Positions 20,692 through 29,602 of a stretch of 64,000 nt of DNA are shown piece after piece (the stretch's first letter is position 1; each line of letters starts with the position of its first letter). This DNA comes from Pandoraea oxalativorans (lineage in GTDB: Bacteria > Pseudomonadota > Gammaproteobacteria > Burkholderiales > Burkholderiaceae), in NCBI RefSeq assembly GCF_000972785.3, contig NZ_CP011253.3, positions 4,340,001-4,404,000 on the forward strand, given 5' to 3'. The position numbers and the translations under genes are program-made. The notes beneath the pieces were generated by a model, which saw only the letters and a list, made by a program, of their open reading frames with translations, did not search any database and was not told the DNA's origin.

Positions 20692-22052
20692 TGCGCCTGA
20701 CGGCGAGACCCGCCGCCGTTGCCGTTACGCCTCTCGCCCGGGGCGCGCGGCGCGACCGCTGCGGCTCGGCTCTCTGCCGTGATCACTTCGACCTTCGCGC
20801 CGTCGCGCAGCTTGTCCATGCCGTCGATCACGAGCTTCTCGCCAGGATCGATCCCGGACTCCACCGCCATGTTCGTGCCGTCGGTCGGTCCGAGCTTCAC
20901 CGTCTTGAGCTTGACCGTCTGGTCCGGCTGGACGGTGTACACGAAACTGCCCTGCGTGCCGCGCTGAACCGCGGCGCTCGGAATGAGCGTCACGCCCTTG
21001 AGCGTGTCCACCAGCATCTTCACGTTGACGAACTGATTCGGGAACAGCATGCCGTCGGCGTTGGCGAACTCGGCCTTGAGCTTGACCGTGCCCGTCGTCG
21101 TATCGATCTGGTTGTCGATGGAGGCGAGCTTGCCGTCGGCCAGCCTGATCTTGCCTGCCCGGTCGAACGCCTCGACGGGCAGCGTCTCGCCGCCGCGCGA
21201 GCGCTTGACGACCTTCGGCAGGCTGTCTTCGGGAATGGTGTAGACGACAGTGATCGGCGTGACCTCGTTGATAATGACGATCCCGTTGGTATCCGAAGCG
21301 TGGATGATGTTGCCCGGATCGACCTGACGTAACCCGGCGAGGCCGGAGACCGGCGCCGTGACGCTCGCATAGGTCAATTGCAAGCGTGCATTGTCGAGTT
21401 GGCCCTGATCTGACTTGACGGTCCCTTCGTATTGCTTGACGAGTGCGCGCTGCGTGTCGACCGTCTGCGTGGCAATCGAATCCTGCTTGAGCAGCGTTTC
21501 GTATCGTGCGAGGTCGAGCTGCGCATTCTTGAGCAGCGCCTGATCGCGCGCCAACTGGCCTTCCATCTGGGTGACCTGCACCTGGAACGGACGCGGATCG
21601 ATCTCGGCGAGCAGTTGCCCCGCCTTGACGAGATCGCCTTCCTTGAAATGCACCTTCATGAGCTGGCCGTCCACGCGCGAGTGCACGGTGACGCTACGCG
21701 TCGGCGTGACGGTACCCAGCCCGTTGAGGAAGACTGGCAGGTCGCCGGTCTTTGCCGTGACGGCTGTGACCGGTGTAGCCGGCGCGCCCGCGCCCGCCAT
21801 GCCCGCCGGCGGCCCGCCCCGGCGGCCACCGGCCTGCGCAGGCCCCTGGGCGTTCTGCGAGTGCAGACGGTAGTAAACACCCCCGGCGATAAGCACGACG
21901 ATCAGTCCGAGAATGCCCGGCACAAGCCAACGGCGCTTGCGCGACGGCTCGGTGGATGTCGGCGAAACCGGGGGCGTCGGCGGCACCTGCGGGGCAGGCG
22001 AACGCTCAGAACCGTTCGGTTTTTCGGAACCGTGGGGACCGTGCTCGGTCAT
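20688..22052 (-). CDS. mdtA: RND efflux periplasmic adaptor MdtA
   Basis: Membrane fusion protein (HlyD/AcrA family), 454 residues from the ATG at 22052, which has GAGGAA a few nt upstream. Domains in order: a Pro/Ser-rich cytoplasmic stretch (about 1-40), a single TM anchor after SRKRR (about 41-60), a Gly/Pro-rich linker, a barrel-sandwich hybrid half with [20 protein letters not shown], a helical hairpin, the second half with [18 protein letters not shown], and the beta-barrel with [12 protein letters not shown]. It links MdtBC to the outer-membrane channel. It is the first gene of the operon and is divergent from the OmpR-like regulator. Confidence 0.95.
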   Translation of the reverse strand: MTEHGPHGSEKPNGSERSPAPQVPPTPPVSPTSTEPSRKRRWLVPGILGLIVVLIAGGVYYRLHSQNAQGPAQAGGRRGGPPAGMAGAGAPATPVTAVTAKTGDLPVFLNGLGTVTPTRSVTVHSRVDGQLMKVHFKEGDLVKAGQLLAEIDPRPFQVQVTQMEGQLARDQALLKNAQLDLARYETLLKQDSIATQTVDTQRALVKQYEGTVKSDQGQLDNARLQLTYASVTAPVSGLAGLRQVDPGNIIHASDTNGIVIINEVTPITVVYTIPEDSLPKVVKRSRGGETLPVEAFDRAGKIRLADGKLASIDNQIDTTTGTVKLKAEFANADGMLFPNQFVNVKMLVDTLKGVTLIPSAAVQRGTQGSFVYTVQPDQTVKLKTVKLGPTDGTNMAVESGIDPGEKLVIDGMDKLRDGAKVEVITAESRAAAVAPRAPGERRNGNGGGSRRQAQ

Positions 22053-22183
22053 GACTTCCTCGTAACAGCGGAGTAGTTGGCGGATTCGTCCAATGCGGAC
22101 GACGTTCTTTTCTTTGGTTTGCTGCGGTGCGGCAAACTGCCCGGAAAGCCCAGGAACAGCGGCATGCACCTCATTGGCTGACC

Positions 22184-22229
22184 AGCATAGCAGACGGTTG
22201 TAACAGCTCGATGGGATCGCTTGTTACAA
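22184..22229 (-). promoter_or_regulatory. Candidate mdtA promoter/operator with inverted repeat
   Basis: On the minus strand a -10-like TATGCT sits at 22189-22184. Immediately upstream lies a perfect inverted repeat, TTGTAACA at 22198-22205 and TGTTACAA at 22222-22229 with a 16-bp spacer. The half-sites would occupy the -35 region of mdtA. The TGTTACA core resembles OmpR-family half-sites, which fits the divergent OmpR-like regulator. The link to that regulator is inference. Confidence 0.45.
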
Positions 22230-22653
22230 GAGTTTTCTCTGTGCCGTCGATCGGAATTGTCCGACGCTGCTAAATGACCGGCCGGACGAGCGATGGTTCG
22301 CACGTGCCTGCCGGTCATGTCCGCAGAGGCCTTACATCGTCTTGCCGTGCATCGCTGTGCAGTGCCTTGGCGCAGCGTTCCCGTGAGGTGAGACGTGCGA
22401 TTGGGTGTGCGATTGACTGCCAGACCGACCGCCGATGAAGGATGACGCGCGACGAAACACCGGCAAAACCGATTCCGTCAGGGCTCATCAGGCAGTCTGA
22501 TTAAGAGACCGAAGCTTACTCGACCCGGATGAAATCCGCGCGTGTTTCCTGTGTTATCGCGGCTCGCACTATTATTACGCATCGTTACAGGCGACCAAGA
22601 CTGTAATTTCCGGAAACAAAACACGTGCAAAGCCGCGCAGCGGGGCCACTATC
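22230..22653. other. Divergent leader between mdtA and the OmpR-like regulator
   Basis: About 420 bp with no coding ORF. A TATTAT hexamer at 22570-22575 is a possible -10 for the regulator operon, but the -35 is weak. A GTTACAG-type half-site near 22583 echoes the inverted repeat upstream of mdtA. Confidence 0.4.
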
Positions 22654-23400
22654 ATGACGACACAACCTGTCCGAGCGAATATGAAGATTCTTGTTGTCGA
22701 CGACGATCCCGATCTGCGTGACCTGCTGCGCGAGTATTTGAGCCGCCACGGCTTCTCCGTCGCAGTCATGCACGACGGCGAAGGGCTGGCCGCACGCCTT
22801 GAGCGCGAGCGCCCGGCCCTGATCGTGCTCGATCTGATGATGCCCAAGGTGGACGGTCTGACTGCACTGCGCGACCTGCGCGCGCGCAACGACGACGTGC
22901 CGGTGATTCTGCTCACTGCACGCAGCGACGAAATCGACCGTATCGTCGGACTGGAGATCGGCGCCGACGACTATCTGGGCAAGCCCTTCAGCCCGCGCGA
23001 ACTGCTCGCGCGCATCAACGCCGTGCTGCGCCGTCGCAAGACGCCCGACGCCGCCGTTCCGGAGCAGCGCGAGAATTACGCGTTTGGCCCGTTCATGCTC
23101 GACTTCCGCAGCCGCACGCTGACCCGCGACTCGCAATTGCTCACGCTCTCGGACGGTGAATACGGCCTGCTGCGCCTGCTGGTAAACCACGCGATGCAGG
23201 TCTTGTCGCGCGAACGCATTATCGAACTGCTGTACGGTGCCGACAGCGACGTGAACGATCGCGGCATCGACGTGCAGATCTGGCGCCTGCGCCGTCTGCT
23301 CGACGAGGATGCCCAAAGCCCGCGCTTTATTCAGACCGTGCGCGGACGCGGCTATATCTTCGTTCCCGACGGCCAACGCGCCGACATGGCCACCGCATGA
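22654..23400 (+). CDS. OmpR-family response regulator
   Basis: A 248-residue regulator; the receiver starts at MKILVVDDDPDLRDLLREYL, so the internal ATG at 22681 is also a plausible start (239 residues). Phospho-acceptor Asp lies in LIVLDLMMPKVDG, the conserved Thr in VILLTARSD, the Lys in LGKPFSPRELLARI. The C-terminal winged helix has LLRLLVNHAMQVLSRERI and DVQIWRLRRLLDEDAQSPRFI, then the terminal TVRGRGYIFVP, typical of OmpR. The kinase gene overlaps its stop as ATGA. It is divergent from the mdtABC operon and is a likely regulator of that operon. Confidence 0.93.
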   Translation: MTTQPVRANMKILVVDDDPDLRDLLREYLSRHGFSVAVMHDGEGLAARLERERPALIVLDLMMPKVDGLTALRDLRARNDDVPVILLTARSDEIDRIVGLEIGADDYLGKPFSPRELLARINAVLRRRKTPDAAVPEQRENYAFGPFMLDFRSRTLTRDSQLLTLSDGEYGLLRLLVNHAMQVLSRERIIELLYGADSDVNDRGIDVQIWRLRRLLDEDAQSPRFIQTVRGRGYIFVPDGQRADMATA

Positions 23401-24674
23401 AGGGCCGTTTCGACACGCTGTTCGGCCGACTCGCGGTGCTTATCATCGCGGCGCTGGTCATCAGTCACTTCTCGTATCTCACGATTCTTCGCAGCGATCA
23501 CGACGAGATGCGCGTGCAGAACGCCGCCGAACAGATGGCGTTCATCATCAAGGCGGCGTCCGAGGTCCACGAAGGTAATTCGACGCTCACGCTGCCCGAT
23601 CTCGTTCAGGTCGTGCCCGTCTCGTTCGCGCACGGCGATGTTTTCGAACCGGCCAGCAAGAGCGCGCGCCTGACGACCGAACTCGCCCGTCGTCTGCCTG
23701 CCGGCACGCAATTGCGTGTGGAACGCACGCCGCCGCCACGGATCTGGGCGCGTCTGCCGGGCCGTGACTACTGGATTGCGACACCCGTACTGTCCGTACG
23801 AAATCCGCCCGGGACCGCAACGATTCTTCCGGGTCTGGCCGCCGTGCTGGGGATCACCGTCATCTTCGCGTTGTTCGCCGCGTGGCAATTGCAGCGCCCC
23901 GTACGTGACATGGCGGCCGCCGCCGAACAACTGGCGACCCATCGCGTTCGAACGCAGGTCAAAGAGCGCGGCCCGCTGGAACTGCGGCAATTGACTGAGC
24001 GTTTTAATCGCATGAGTCAGGACATCGTCCAGACCGACCGGGAGCGCAATACGATGCTCGCCGGCATTGCGCACGATCTGAAAACGCCGCTCGCAAGACT
24101 ACGTCTGCGCGCCGAGATGCTCGACGACGTGCAGATGAGCGAAGGCATCACCCGCGACGCCGAATCGATGACGCGCATCGTCGACCAGTTCCTGCTGTTC
24201 GCGCGTGGCGTCGAGCTCGACAGCGCCGCCTCGCCCGTCGAAGCCCGTATCCCCTCGCTGATCGCGCCGTTCCTCGATCTGGGATACACCATCGACCTGG
24301 ACTTGCAGGCCGGGCCAGGCTTCAAACTGCGCCAGACGTATCTGGAGCGCATCGTGAACAATCTGCTCGATAACGCCGTGACGTATGGCCGCGCGCCGCT
24401 GACGATCCGCACGTCGCAAGACGCAAGTGGCTGGCGTCTTGTGATCGAGGACAGCGGCCCGGGCATTCCAAACGAAGACATCAATCGTATCGTGCGCCCG
24501 TTCGTGCGCCTCGACCCGGCGCGCGGCGGCAATGCCCATTGCGGCCTCGGTCTCGCCATCGTCGATAAGCTCACTCAGCAACTCGGCGGACGCGTCTCCT
24601 TCGCCAACCGCGCCTCCGGTGGCTTGCAGGTCACGTTGATGTTCCCGCCGGACGATCCCGGTGCAGAGGGGTAA
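23397..24674 (+). CDS. EnvZ-type sensor histidine kinase
   Basis: A 425-residue membrane kinase. TM1 is LAVLIIAALVISHFSYLTI, followed by a periplasmic domain of about 100 residues, TM2 (TILPGLAAVLGITVIFALFA), a HAMP segment with RPVRDMAAAAEQLATHR, the H-box LAGIAHDLKTPLARLRLRAE, the N-box NNLLDNAVTYG and the G-boxes EDSGPGIPNED and GLGLAIVDKLTQQLGG. H-box and N-box follow the EnvZ subfamily pattern. It partners the preceding regulator. A bidirectional terminator follows about 70 bp downstream. Confidence 0.93.
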   Translation: MKGRFDTLFGRLAVLIIAALVISHFSYLTILRSDHDEMRVQNAAEQMAFIIKAASEVHEGNSTLTLPDLVQVVPVSFAHGDVFEPASKSARLTTELARRLPAGTQLRVERTPPPRIWARLPGRDYWIATPVLSVRNPPGTATILPGLAAVLGITVIFALFAAWQLQRPVRDMAAAAEQLATHRVRTQVKERGPLELRQLTERFNRMSQDIVQTDRERNTMLAGIAHDLKTPLARLRLRAEMLDDVQMSEGITRDAESMTRIVDQFLLFARGVELDSAASPVEARIPSLIAPFLDLGYTIDLDLQAGPGFKLRQTYLERIVNNLLDNAVTYGRAPLTIRTSQDASGWRLVIEDSGPGIPNEDINRIVRPFVRLDPARGGNAHCGLGLAIVDKLTQQLGGRVSFANRASGGLQVTLMFPPDDPGAEG

Positions 24675-24742
24675 GAGAACGACGGACAGGGGGACAAAGT
24701 GCTTCGAATACCGGACGCCCGCGCCGATTCCCGCTGAATGAA

Positions 24743-24776
24743 AAAACCCGCCGTCGATGAACGAACGGCGGGTTTT
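24743..24776. terminator. Bidirectional intrinsic terminator
   Basis: Perfect 12-bp stem AAAACCCGCCGT (24743-24754) and ACGGCGGGTTTT (24765-24776) with a 10-nt loop. The A and T runs on both sides make it usable from both strands: it can end the two-component operon on plus and the H-NS gene transcript on minus. The remaining sequence from 24777 to 24977 shows no gene. Confidence 0.9.
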
Positions 24777-24977
24777 GACTTTTACGGCACTGCATCACAT
24801 CAAGCCACAGCCAGGCGATCCGGGTTGGGGGGCAATGCGACTACTGGGCTGCGCTTTACTGCTCACAGGGACACGATGGAGAGATGGCAAAGACTGTGCG
24901 AGTGAGGCACAGCGATATTGACTCCCCAACCTCCCTGGCATGTGACCGGCAATGCCAGTCCGGCTAACGCCGGCGAA

Positions 24978-25271
24978 TTACTTCGCGATCAGGAATTTCT
25001 CGCGGTTCTTGCCAATCCACTTCGGCGCGCGACCACGGCCCGACCACACTTCGCCGGTCTCGGGGTTGCGGTACTTCGGAGCGATGGGCGCGCGGGCCGG
25101 GCGGCGGCGGCCGTCCGTCGTCGCAAGACCGAGATCCTTCGCGGTGAGTTCGTATTCCTCGATCTTCTGTTTGACTGCGGCAATGACCTGAGCCACTTCA
25201 CGGGCGCGGGCCTCTTCGATCTGCTTTTCGATTTTGTCGCGTTGCGCGACGAGTTCCTTATAGCTTGCCAT
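24978..25271 (-). CDS. H-NS family histone-like nucleoid protein
   Basis: A 97-residue H-NS homologue. The N-terminal half (about 1-50) is a charged coiled coil with KIEKQIEEARAREVAQVIA for oligomerisation; a basic linker GRRRPARAP follows; the C-terminal DNA-binding part has PKYRNPETGEVWSGRGRAPK, the H-NS AT-hook-like box. Small H-NS proteins of this type are usual in Burkholderiales and bind curved, AT-rich DNA. AAGGA precedes the ATG at 25271 by about a dozen nt. Its upstream region is itself AT-rich (see next entries), consistent with autoregulation or silencing by H-NS. Confidence 0.93.
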   Translation of the reverse strand: MASYKELVAQRDKIEKQIEEARAREVAQVIAAVKQKIEEYELTAKDLGLATTDGRRRPARAPIAPKYRNPETGEVWSGRGRAPKWIGKNREKFLIAK

Positions 25272-26106
25272 CTGGCGTGTCCTTACCTTGTTAAAAATGG
25301 ATCGCCACTTAAAATAGCACGAGTTTTAATAATTTGAAAACCGCATTTCCATCAAATGAGTCTGTGGACGCAGAAATTGCATTGAATTGTCCGAGGGACA
25401 CTTCAGAAAATGCACAGAGTCGGGGCATATATCCGGGATTGCCGTCACCATCCTTCACCCCATAACCCCTCCGAAAACAAGTTGGGGCCACCGGCAATTC
25501 CGCCGCGATATGAGATGAATCCTCTGGCCGCTGCTGAGGACTCCACACGGCACTATTGGTTCACGCTTCATGCTGCAAGGGTTAGAAAGCTTTCCTCGTC
25601 TATCCCTTCGAGTCGCCCGGCACATCGCGTTTTCACATAAATCGACGCATCAAAATATACGATCACAAATATTTAAGCGCATTCCGATCATTCTGTTATC
25701 CGAAGCACTGCAATCATTCGGACAATTCTCAACCGACTGCCGCAATTTACGGATAAGTTGAGTTGAGGATTTAACGAAATACGTCAACATCTCGTCCGCA
25801 TTACAGGTGAAGAGCGTCCACGAGTCGGCATACGAACAAATTGCGGCACCAGGCAAACTGTCATTTTTTGTTGACGTATACGTCAAACTCATACGGGAAT
25901 CTGATTTCACGAATCCGGGAAGTTTTCGTAAGATAAGCTAATTCGCCAGCGCCCCGATGCCCGCCAAAGCCAGCACTGTCGGGCCATCCGGATCGAATGC
26001 CATAACCTCGGCGGTCGAATTAAGCATTTGCTGATTAACCGAATTCGCCAATTCCCGAATTGAATTGGCACCGATCTCCTACGGATTGAGACGCATGAAG
26101 GAACGC
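25272..26106. other. AT-rich gene-poor stretch upstream of the H-NS gene
   Basis: About 830 bp whose base composition is visibly richer in A and T than the rest of the window. Short frames exist on both strands but none has coding character or a good start. On the minus strand 26078-25938 holds a 46-codon open run ending in TAG, bounded upstream by an in-frame TAG, whose translation (NSVNQQMLNSTAEVMAF then GPTVLALAGIG) looks more protein-like than chance; no good start codon is visible, so it may be a gene remnant. A 16-bp palindrome is listed separately. Confidence 0.6.
25871..25886. promoter_or_regulatory. 16-bp perfect palindrome, likely protein-binding site
   Basis: TTGACGTATACGTCAA is self-complementary over 16 bp. 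A half-site ATACGTCAA recurs at 25779-25787. The palindrome lies in the AT-rich stretch 600 bp upstream of the H-NS gene. Such symmetry fits a dimeric regulator, but no specific family can be named. Confidence 0.5.
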
Positions 26107-26733
26107 ATGACGACATCGACGACGGCCTCGGATTCACCCTCGCCTTTCGACACCGAGGCACCCACCATCACGACTGGCCGCACGATCCTGCGCCAGTGGC
26201 GCACCAGCGACCTGCCGCTGTTCGCCGCGCTCAACGCCGATCGAGACGTCATGCGCCACTTTCCGACGACGCTCGATCGTGCGCAAAGCGACGCAGTCGC
26301 GCTGCGGCTGGCGCAGCATCTGGACACCCACGGCTACGGCCCGTGGGCGCTGGAGATCCCTGGCGTCACGCCGTTCGGGGGCTTCGTCGGACTGATGCGC
26401 GTCGGGTTCGATGCGCCTTTCGTCCCGGCCGTGGAAATTGGCTGGCGGCTCGCCCGCGCCTGGTGGTCGAAGGGATATGCGACGGAAGCGGCCAACGCCG
26501 CGGCTTGCTACGCCTTCGAGACGCTGGGCATGGACGATCTCGTTTCGTTCACGGTGCCCGCCAACGCTCGATCACGCGCCGTAATGCAACGCATCGGCAT
26601 GCGCCACTGCCCCGACGAAGACTTTCTGCACCCGCTGATTCCGCCCGGCCACCGGCTGCGCCGTCACGTGCTTTACCGGCTGGACGCCGCCGATTGGCGG
26701 CAAATAAGGGATGAACGTCGCTTGCGAGATTGA
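26107..26733 (+). CDS. GNAT family N-acetyltransferase (RimJ/RimL type)
   Basis: A 208-residue acetyltransferase. The ATG at 26107 is preceded by AAGGAA; an ATG at 26095 is in frame but has a weaker site. Seen: TILRQWRTSDLPLFAALNAD at the N-terminus, typical of RimJ/RimL-like enzymes, the acetyl-CoA segment as IGWRLARAWWSKGYATEAAN, and ALGxx-like TLGMDDLVSFTVPANARSRA followed by VMQRIGMRH. Substrate unknown; such enzymes modify protein N-termini, amino acids or antibiotics. It is followed 57 bp downstream by the MFS exporter. Confidence 0.9.
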   Translation: MTTSTTASDSPSPFDTEAPTITTGRTILRQWRTSDLPLFAALNADRDVMRHFPTTLDRAQSDAVALRLAQHLDTHGYGPWALEIPGVTPFGGFVGLMRVGFDAPFVPAVEIGWRLARAWWSKGYATEAANAAACYAFETLGMDDLVSFTVPANARSRAVMQRIGMRHCPDEDFLHPLIPPGHRLRRHVLYRLDAADWRQIRDERRLRD

Positions 26734-26790
26734 AGCGGACGCTTAAATCGTGGGAGAATCCGACTCTTTGCGCCAGCCGTTCCCCCCATC

Positions 26791-28173
26791 GTGTCGCGCG
26801 CCGTCATCATCCCGCTCATCATCGCCTGCGCTTTGTTCATGGAGAACATCGACGCCACGGTGATCACCACTTCGCTGCCAGCCATGGCACGCGACCTCCA
26901 TCAGGATCCGATTTCACTGAAGATGGCGCTCACCGCATACGTGGTCGGGCTGGGCATCTTCATTCCGATCTGCGGATGGGTCTCCGACCGCTTCGGTGCG
27001 CGCAATGTATTCCGCACCGCCATCGGCATCTTCATGGCCGGTTCGATTCTCTGCGCGGTGTCGTTTTCGCTGCCGACCTTCGTCTTTGCCCGCTTCCTGC
27101 AAGGCGTGGGCGGCGCGATGATGGTGCCGGTCGGCTGGCTCGTGATCTTCCGCGCGGTACCCAAGCACGATCTGGTGAAAGCCATCGGGTATCTGACCAT
27201 GCCCGCCCTGCTCGGCCCGGTCATCGGGCCGCCGCTCGGAGGCGCCATCACCGCGTATCTGCACTGGCGCTGGATCTTCTTCGTCAATATTCCCGTGAGC
27301 CTGCTCGGCATCTATCTCGCGGGGAAGTACATCGATAACGAGCGCGGTGGCGATGCAGGCCCGCTGGACGCGATTGGCTTCATCCTCTCGGCACTCGGCA
27401 GCGGTCTGCTGATGCTGGGATTGGCGATGATCGGCGAGCATCAGGTCAGCGACACGGTCGTGATCGCCATGTGCGTGCTGGGCGGCGTATTCGTCTACGC
27501 CTACTGGCGACACGCCAACCGCGTCGAAGCACCGCTGCTGGACTTCCGTCTGATGCGCATTCCGACGTTCCATGCAAGCGTGCTCGGCGGTTCGCTCTTT
27601 CGTATCGGCCTGGGTGCGGTGCCGTTCCTGTTGCCGCTGGCGCTACAGGAAGGTCTGCACATGGACCCGTTCGAGTCCGGCATGATCACCTGCGCCTCGG
27701 CGTTCGGCGCGATTTTCATGAAGGCGATTGCCCAGCGAGTGCTGGCGCGATTCGGCTTCCGCCAGGTGCTAATCGTGAACGCCGGACTGGCCGGGCTGGC
27801 GCTCGCCTCGTACGGACTGTTCACACACAATACGCCGGTCATCGTCATGCTTGGCGTCGTGGCGTTCGGCGGCTTCTTCCCTTCGCTGCAATTCACCTGT
27901 CTGAACTCCATCGTCTACGCCGACATCGCGAGCGAGGACGCAAGTCGCGCCACCAGTCTCGCCAGCGTCGTTCAGCAATTGTCCCTGGGGCTTGGGGTAA
28001 CGATTTCGGGGATGGTGCTGCAGGCGAGCAGCCGACTGGCCGGCCATACCGAGTTGGTGGCGAGCGACTTCATCCCCGCCTTCCTCGTGGTCGGCCTCTT
28101 CTCATGGCTGTCCATTCCCGTCACACGGCAACTGCCGGCGGACGCGGGCACGGAACTCGCACGCAAGCACTGA
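26791..28173 (+). CDS. MdtD-like MFS multidrug exporter (DHA2 family)
   Basis: A 460-residue major facilitator with about 13-14 hydrophobic segments. Start is a GTG at 26791; the first TM begins at once (VIIPLIIACALFMENIDATV). The DHA2 motif C region GVGGAMMVPVGWLVI, the loop GWVSDRFGARNVFRTAI (motif A) and PALLGPVIGPPLGG match MdtD/EmrB proteins. It is an H+-coupled drug exporter by family; substrate unknown. Its stop is 11 bp from the convergent sulfur-transporter gene. E. coli carries mdtD in the mdtABCD-baeSR operon; here the same components lie apart within 16 kb. Confidence 0.9.
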   Translation: MSRAVIIPLIIACALFMENIDATVITTSLPAMARDLHQDPISLKMALTAYVVGLGIFIPICGWVSDRFGARNVFRTAIGIFMAGSILCAVSFSLPTFVFARFLQGVGGAMMVPVGWLVIFRAVPKHDLVKAIGYLTMPALLGPVIGPPLGGAITAYLHWRWIFFVNIPVSLLGIYLAGKYIDNERGGDAGPLDAIGFILSALGSGLLMLGLAMIGEHQVSDTVVIAMCVLGGVFVYAYWRHANRVEAPLLDFRLMRIPTFHASVLGGSLFRIGLGAVPFLLPLALQEGLHMDPFESGMITCASAFGAIFMKAIAQRVLARFGFRQVLIVNAGLAGLALASYGLFTHNTPVIVMLGVVAFGGFFPSLQFTCLNSIVYADIASEDASRATSLASVVQQLSLGLGVTISGMVLQASSRLAGHTELVASDFIPAFLVVGLFSWLSIPVTRQLPADAGTELARKH

Positions 28174-28184
28174 AAGCGGAGGCG

Positions 28185-28634
28185 TTACTTCGCCCCTTCC
28201 CCGCTGGCAGACGTGGCCGAATCGCCAGAGGTCACGACGGCATGCACCGCCATGCCAACGATCATCGCGACGACGAACACCAGCGCCTTGCCCGATCCCG
28301 CGCCAAGCAGCACGAGCGCGGGACCGGGGCAAATCCCCGCGATCCCCCAGCCAACGCCGAACAATAACGCGCCGCTCACCAGCCGCTTGTCGAGACCCTT
28401 CATGGCAGGCCAGGCGCGAGGCTCGCCGGTCCACGCCAGCGCTTGCGAGTGCGCAAGCCGAAACCCCGCGAGTCCCACCGCGATTGCGCCGCCCATCACG
28501 AAAGCGAGCGACGGATCCCATTTGCCTGCGATGTCCAGAAATCCGAGCACCTTCGCGGGATTCGCCATGCCCGCGAGAATCAGTCCCAGCCCGAACGCCA
28601 AGCCGCCGATGAGAGCGAAGAGCATCTTTTTCAT
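28185..28634 (-). CDS. DUF6691/YeeE-like membrane protein, C-terminal half transporter
   Basis: A 149-residue membrane protein with four hydrophobic segments. The ATG at 28634 overlaps the upstream gene stop as ATGA; the longer frame upstream is a shadow. [23 protein letters not shown] is the signature of YeeE/YedE-like half proteins (DUF6691), and [19 protein letters not shown] carries the conserved Cys-Pro-Gly. Together with the next gene it corresponds to one YeeE/YedE sulfur-compound transporter split in two. Family members move thiosulfate or related sulfur species. It is the last gene of the ArsR-YeeE-DUF6691 operon. Confidence 0.88.
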   Translation of the reverse strand: MKKMLFALIGGLAFGLGLILAGMANPAKVLGFLDIAGKWDPSLAFVMGGAIAVGLAGFRLAHSQALAWTGEPRAWPAMKGLDKRLVSGALLFGVGWGIAGICPGPALVLLGAGSGKALVFVVAMIVGMAVHAVVTSGDSATSASGEGAK

Positions 28635-29077
28635 GCGGCACCTCCGACATGAAGCACATGACGCACGACATACACCGTCAGGAGTCCCGTCGCCATGAAG
28701 CACAGCGCCGCGACGAGCGAGCGCCAGGACAGGCGCGACAGCCCGCACACACCGTGTCCGCTGGTGCAGCCAGAGCCGAGCCGGGTGCCGAAGCCGACCA
28801 GCAGGCCCGCAGCGACGAGCATCGCCGTGCTCGCCTCCACCTGCACGTCAGGCACGATCGCCACGGCGCGGTACACCCACGGTGCAGCCATCAGGCCGAC
28901 GATGAATGCGACGCGCCAGGCCACGTCGCCCGCACGAGGCCGCAATAACTCGCCCGCGATGCCGGAGATGCCTGCAATCCGGCCGGCAGATAACATCAGC
29001 CAGACGGCCGCAATGCCGATCAGCACACCACCCGCAAGCGATGCCCACGGCGTGAAATGAAGGGTGTCGAGTGTCAT
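28631..29077 (-). CDS. YeeE/YedE family membrane protein, N-terminal half transporter
   Basis: A 148-residue membrane protein with four hydrophobic stretches. Seen: [20 protein letters not shown], then [12 protein letters not shown], and [18 protein letters not shown], the Cys-containing signature of the YeeE/YedE family. It starts 22 bp downstream of the ArsR-type repressor gene, and its stop overlaps the next gene by 4 nt. Probable role: transport of a reduced sulfur species linked to the persulfide dioxygenase across the divergent promoter. Confidence 0.88.
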   Translation of the reverse strand: MTLDTLHFTPWASLAGGVLIGIAAVWLMLSAGRIAGISGIAGELLRPRAGDVAWRVAFIVGLMAAPWVYRAVAIVPDVQVEASTAMLVAAGLLVGFGTRLGSGCTSGHGVCGLSRLSWRSLVAALCFMATGLLTVYVVRHVLHVGGAA

Positions 29078-29099
29078 GAGGAGAGGCTCCGTCGTGGAG

Positions 29100-29471
29100 T
29101 CAGGATCGCGGACAGAACTGATCGTAGAGACACGCCAGCACGGCGAGCACGGCGCCTTGCGCCACGGCGTAGTAGATGCGCTTGCCGTCGCGTCGGGTCG
29201 TCACCAGCGCTTCGCTGCGCAGCACGGCGAGTTGCTGAGAGAGCGTGGGCTGCCGAATATCGAGCTGCGCTTCAAGTTCGCCCACCGATCGCTCGCCCTG
29301 AGTGAGCTGACACAGGATAAGCAGACGGTCCTCGTTGGCGAGGGCACGCAACAGCGCCGTCGCGTCGTGCGCAGCGGCACGCAAGCGCGCGAGGTCGAGC
29401 GACGCAGCCCAGGCGACAGCCTCAGAAGGGGCGACAGGCGCAACATGGGATAGCGCAGTGACTCGTAGCAT
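29100..29471 (-). CDS. BigR/SqrR-like ArsR-family sulfide-responsive repressor
   Basis: A 123-residue winged-helix repressor. The recognition helix lies in [18 protein letters not shown] and the wing in [15 protein letters not shown]. Cys54 (LLILCQL) and Cys120 (YDQFCP) match the two cysteines of BigR/SqrR proteins that form a disulfide or tetrasulfide with reactive sulfur and release DNA; Cys114 is additional. There are no ArsR metal-binding ELCVCDL residues. The N-terminus is about 20 residues longer than most members. It is divergent from the persulfide dioxygenase gene and first in the operon with the two YeeE-like genes. Confidence 0.88.
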   Translation of the reverse strand: MLRVTALSHVAPVAPSEAVAWAASLDLARLRAAAHDATALLRALANEDRLLILCQLTQGERSVGELEAQLDIRQPTLSQQLAVLRSEALVTTRRDGKRIYYAVAQGAVLAVLACLYDQFCPRS

Positions 29472-29558
29472 GGCAGGATCGATGCAAATCAGGAAACCGG
29501 ACCGCGACCCAATGTCGCGCCCTTTCGCAGGATGTCACGTGTAACGCGTACACTTTAC

Positions 29559-29579
29559 CGATTTATAATATATGAATCG
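29559..29579. promoter_or_regulatory. Candidate BigR operator overlapping the persulfide dioxygenase -10
   Basis: An imperfect AT-rich palindrome of 21 bp, with CGATT (29559-29563) and AATCG (29575-29579) as outer arms; 8 of 10 pairs match. The -10-like TATAAT (29564-29569) sits inside it. Location in the divergent gap between repressor and dioxygenase and the AT-rich character fit BigR sites described in other bacteria. Assignment is inference. Confidence 0.6.
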
Positions 29580-29602
29580 ATAAATTTTCGCAGGAGCCGG
29601 TC

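Noticed and set aside
25650..25910. 86-codon open frame on minus in the AT-rich island
   Set aside because: Low-GC DNA but no ribosome binding site and no recognisable pattern; the open length is near chance.
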